Under the pieces are notes generated by a model that ran no database searches, was not told where the DNA came from, and saw nothing but the letters and a program-made list of their open reading frames with translations. DNA of 39,449 nucleotides from a virus: IMG/VR virus record IMGVR_UViG_3300042352_000132, positions 1 to 39,449 of that record; one strand, given 5' to 3'. Positions 38,387 to 39,449 of this stretch are shown one piece after another (the first letter of the stretch is position 1; every line of letters begins with the position of its first letter). The translations under genes were made by a program, and so were the position numbers.

Positions 38387-38648
38387 GGAAACACATCCAG
38401 GTTTGGATGTTGAGGGTTGTTTCGGGTGCCGAGTAGCGGGGGTCCAGATGGGGTCTAACTCCACCACCACCAAAGGTGAATCAGTTGCGTCTATTAACCA
38501 GAGGGAAAAGAACTGGTCTAAAGATATGCCTGCATATAAGCGTTTACGGGCTGAAGGTTTGCAACCGAAAACGATTGACGGCTGCCACGCTGTTGAACAA
38601 CTGGCTACTTCTCGCCATCAAATTGAAGGAACGCCAGCACCTCTTTAG
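38376..38648 (+). CDS. Small phage protein with CxxC motif, 90 aa
   Basis: Start is TTG 38376 with GGAGA upstream, overlapping the preceding gene. MKHRETHPGLDVEGCFGCRV, then GVQMGSNSTTTKGESVASIN and the helical QREKNWSKDMPAYKRLRAEG. The motif HPGLDVEGCFGC--A-V--G is common in phage proteins placed just before baseplate genes. Probably zinc binding; function unknown. Confidence 0.72.
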   Translation: MKHRETHPGLDVEGCFGCRVAGVQMGSNSTTTKGESVASINQREKNWSKDMPAYKRLRAEGLQPKTIDGCHAVEQLATSRHQIEGTPAPL

Positions 38649-38649
38649 T

Positions 38650-38666
38650 GCTACAATCTTTGCTGT
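38650..38666 (+). promoter_or_regulatory. Extended -10 promoter before baseplate-like gene
   Basis: TGCTACAAT (hexamer 38652-38657) lies 9 bases before ATG 38667 without a Shine-Dalgarno sequence. Confidence 0.5.
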
Positions 38667-39005
38667 ATGGCTCAACCCGCTGACCAAGACCTAACTATCA
38701 CTCGTGGTGATACAGAGACCCTCGTTGTGACTATCACGACTGACGGGTCTACTGCTGTTAATATCACAGGTCGCACCTATCGGGCACAGATTCGCAGCCA
38801 GCAGGATTCCACTACCATCAAGGCTTCGTTTACTTGTACTGTTACTTCTGGTGCCACGGGTCAAGTTACTTGTGTATTGTCTGCTACTTCCTCGGCTGCT
38901 TTGTCTGCTGGTTTGTATTTCTGGGACCTTGAAGAAAACGCATCAGGTGTTGTGTCCACAATCCTGTCAGGTAATGTCACGGTTCTTGCTGATGTGACGA
39001 GGTAG
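38667..39005 (+). CDS. BppU-like baseplate/fibre-attachment protein, 112 aa
   Basis: [20 protein letters not shown], then [20 protein letters not shown] and VLADVTR. An immunoglobulin-like beta domain of the BppU N-terminal type ([27 protein letters not shown]), which attaches fibres to baseplates. It directly precedes the collagen-like fibre gene, supporting an adaptor role. Confidence 0.78.
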   Translation: MAQPADQDLTITRGDTETLVVTITTDGSTAVNITGRTYRAQIRSQQDSTTIKASFTCTVTSGATGQVTCVLSATSSAALSAGLYFWDLEENASGVVSTILSGNVTVLADVTR

Positions 39006-39007
39006 CA

Positions 39008-39449
39008 ATGGCTACTACAAACATCACTCTTACTCGTGGGTCAGGTTCAACTACCTACGACATTGTTGTTACTCGGACTACTGAAACTGTTGGTGCGCTT
39101 GCTACTCCTGCTGTAACAGCGACAACGGTTGATGCTCTTATCACGGTTGTTACTTCTGTAAACACAGGACCACAGGGACCTACTGGACCTACTGGTTCTC
39201 AGGGACCTACTGGTCCTACAGGTGCACAAGGTCCACAAGGTCAAACGGGACCCACTGGACCTACGGGTCCTACTGGTAGCCAAGGTGTAACAGGTCCTAC
39301 GGGACCGACAGGTCCTACAGGTGCGCAAGGCAACGCAAGCACCGTTACGGGTCCAACAGGACCTACTGGTGCTGCTTCAACAGTGACGGGACCTACGGGT
39401 CCAACAGGTGCGGCATCTACAGTGACGGGACCGACAGGTCCACAAGGAG
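39008..39449 (+). CDS. Collagen-like tail fibre protein (5' part)
   Basis: The gene starts at ATG 39008, 3 bases after the preceding stop, and is still open at the window edge. [20 protein letters not shown] is a short beta domain for virion attachment, followed by [13 protein letters not shown] repeats. From 39275 it repeats bases 1-175 in the same frame, so it joins the coding region at the start of the window (about 575 residues in total). Confidence 0.85.
   Translation, partial: MATTNITLTRGSGSTTYDIVVTRTTETVGALATPAVTATTVDALITVVTSVNTGPQGPTGPTGSQGPTGPTGAQGPQGQTGPTGPTGPTGSQGVTGPTGPTGPTGAQGNASTVTGPTGPTGAASTVTGPTGPTGAASTVTGPTGPQG
39275..39449 (+). repeat. 175-bp terminal overlap with bases 1-175
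   Basis: The two copies are identical except at position 48 of the repeat (G at base 48, T at 39322), a silent Gly codon change (GGG against GGT). This is a circular-assembly overlap in the collagen-like gene, or less likely a true terminal repeat. Confidence 0.9.

Noticed and set aside
1-39449. Integrase, CRISPR array, insertion sequences
   Set aside because: None seen: no integrase motifs, no regularly spaced identical repeats, no transposase. The collagen repeats are coding triplets, not CRISPR repeats.
39275-39449. True direct terminal repeat of the virion DNA
   Set aside because: The repeat lies within a fibre gene, far from terminase, and the reading frame continues across it; circular assembly overlap is simpler.

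Overview
The window is a nearly complete, circularly permuted genome of a small tailed phage. The first 175 bases recur as the last 175 (39275-39449) with one difference, so the unique circle is about 39.27 kb, and the gene reading off the right edge (start 39008) is the same collagen-like fibre gene that opens the window (stop 1461). An actinobacterial host is indicated by a WhiB-like protein, a CxC protein of a kind seen in actinophages, CRP/GlxR-type operators, apparently leaderless promoters and moderate GC (judged by eye, not computed). A freshwater actinobacterium is a reasonable guess, not proven. The 12-strand-module layout, an N4-gp56-type capsid protein and the lack of a tape-measure/sheath set suggest a podovirus-like virion. 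No integrase, DNA polymerase or ParA/ParB gene was seen.

Layout. 1-9997 (+): collagen-like and glycine-rich fibre genes, an unknown gene plus a GT2 glycosyltransferase, two tiny lysine-rich proteins, a connector-like protein, a large tail protein, and a second copy of the fibre pair. 9994-12210 (+): lysis region with a holin-like protein, a Thr-stalk surface protein, a small membrane protein, an M15 endolysin and a DUF2746-like membrane protein. 12230-18263 (+): small zinc proteins, then recombination/replication genes (YqaJ-type exonuclease, Erf/Rad52-type annealing protein, RHH protein, Hjc-like resolvase, a second PD-(D/E)XK-like nuclease, SSB), a secreted lysozyme-like enzyme, an HNH endonuclease and WhiB. 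18311-23052 (-): about 17 small unknown genes, tightly coupled and driven by five near-identical promoters. 23230-24131: about 0.9 kb with no convincing gene and many strong hairpins, probably a large structured RNA. 24132-39005 (+): packaging and head genes (terminase, portal, a 1560-residue virion protein, three further virion-like genes, scaffold, capsid) and a baseplate/fibre entry region.

The most unusual content is regulatory. Each of five leftward promoters has a TGTGAC-N4-GTCACA site exactly 11 bp upstream of TTGACA and a 17-bp spacer, usually holding a further palindrome. A 15/16 match to the ParB centromere site parS lies beside one of them. Seven exact copies of the palindrome GWCTTAAGWC are spread over the genome, several immediately before start codons. 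At least seven rightward genes appear to start at or next to the transcript 5' end (extended -10 element 6-10 nt before ATG, no Shine-Dalgarno). The ~0.9 kb structured region sits between the leftward early-type operon and the packaging genes.
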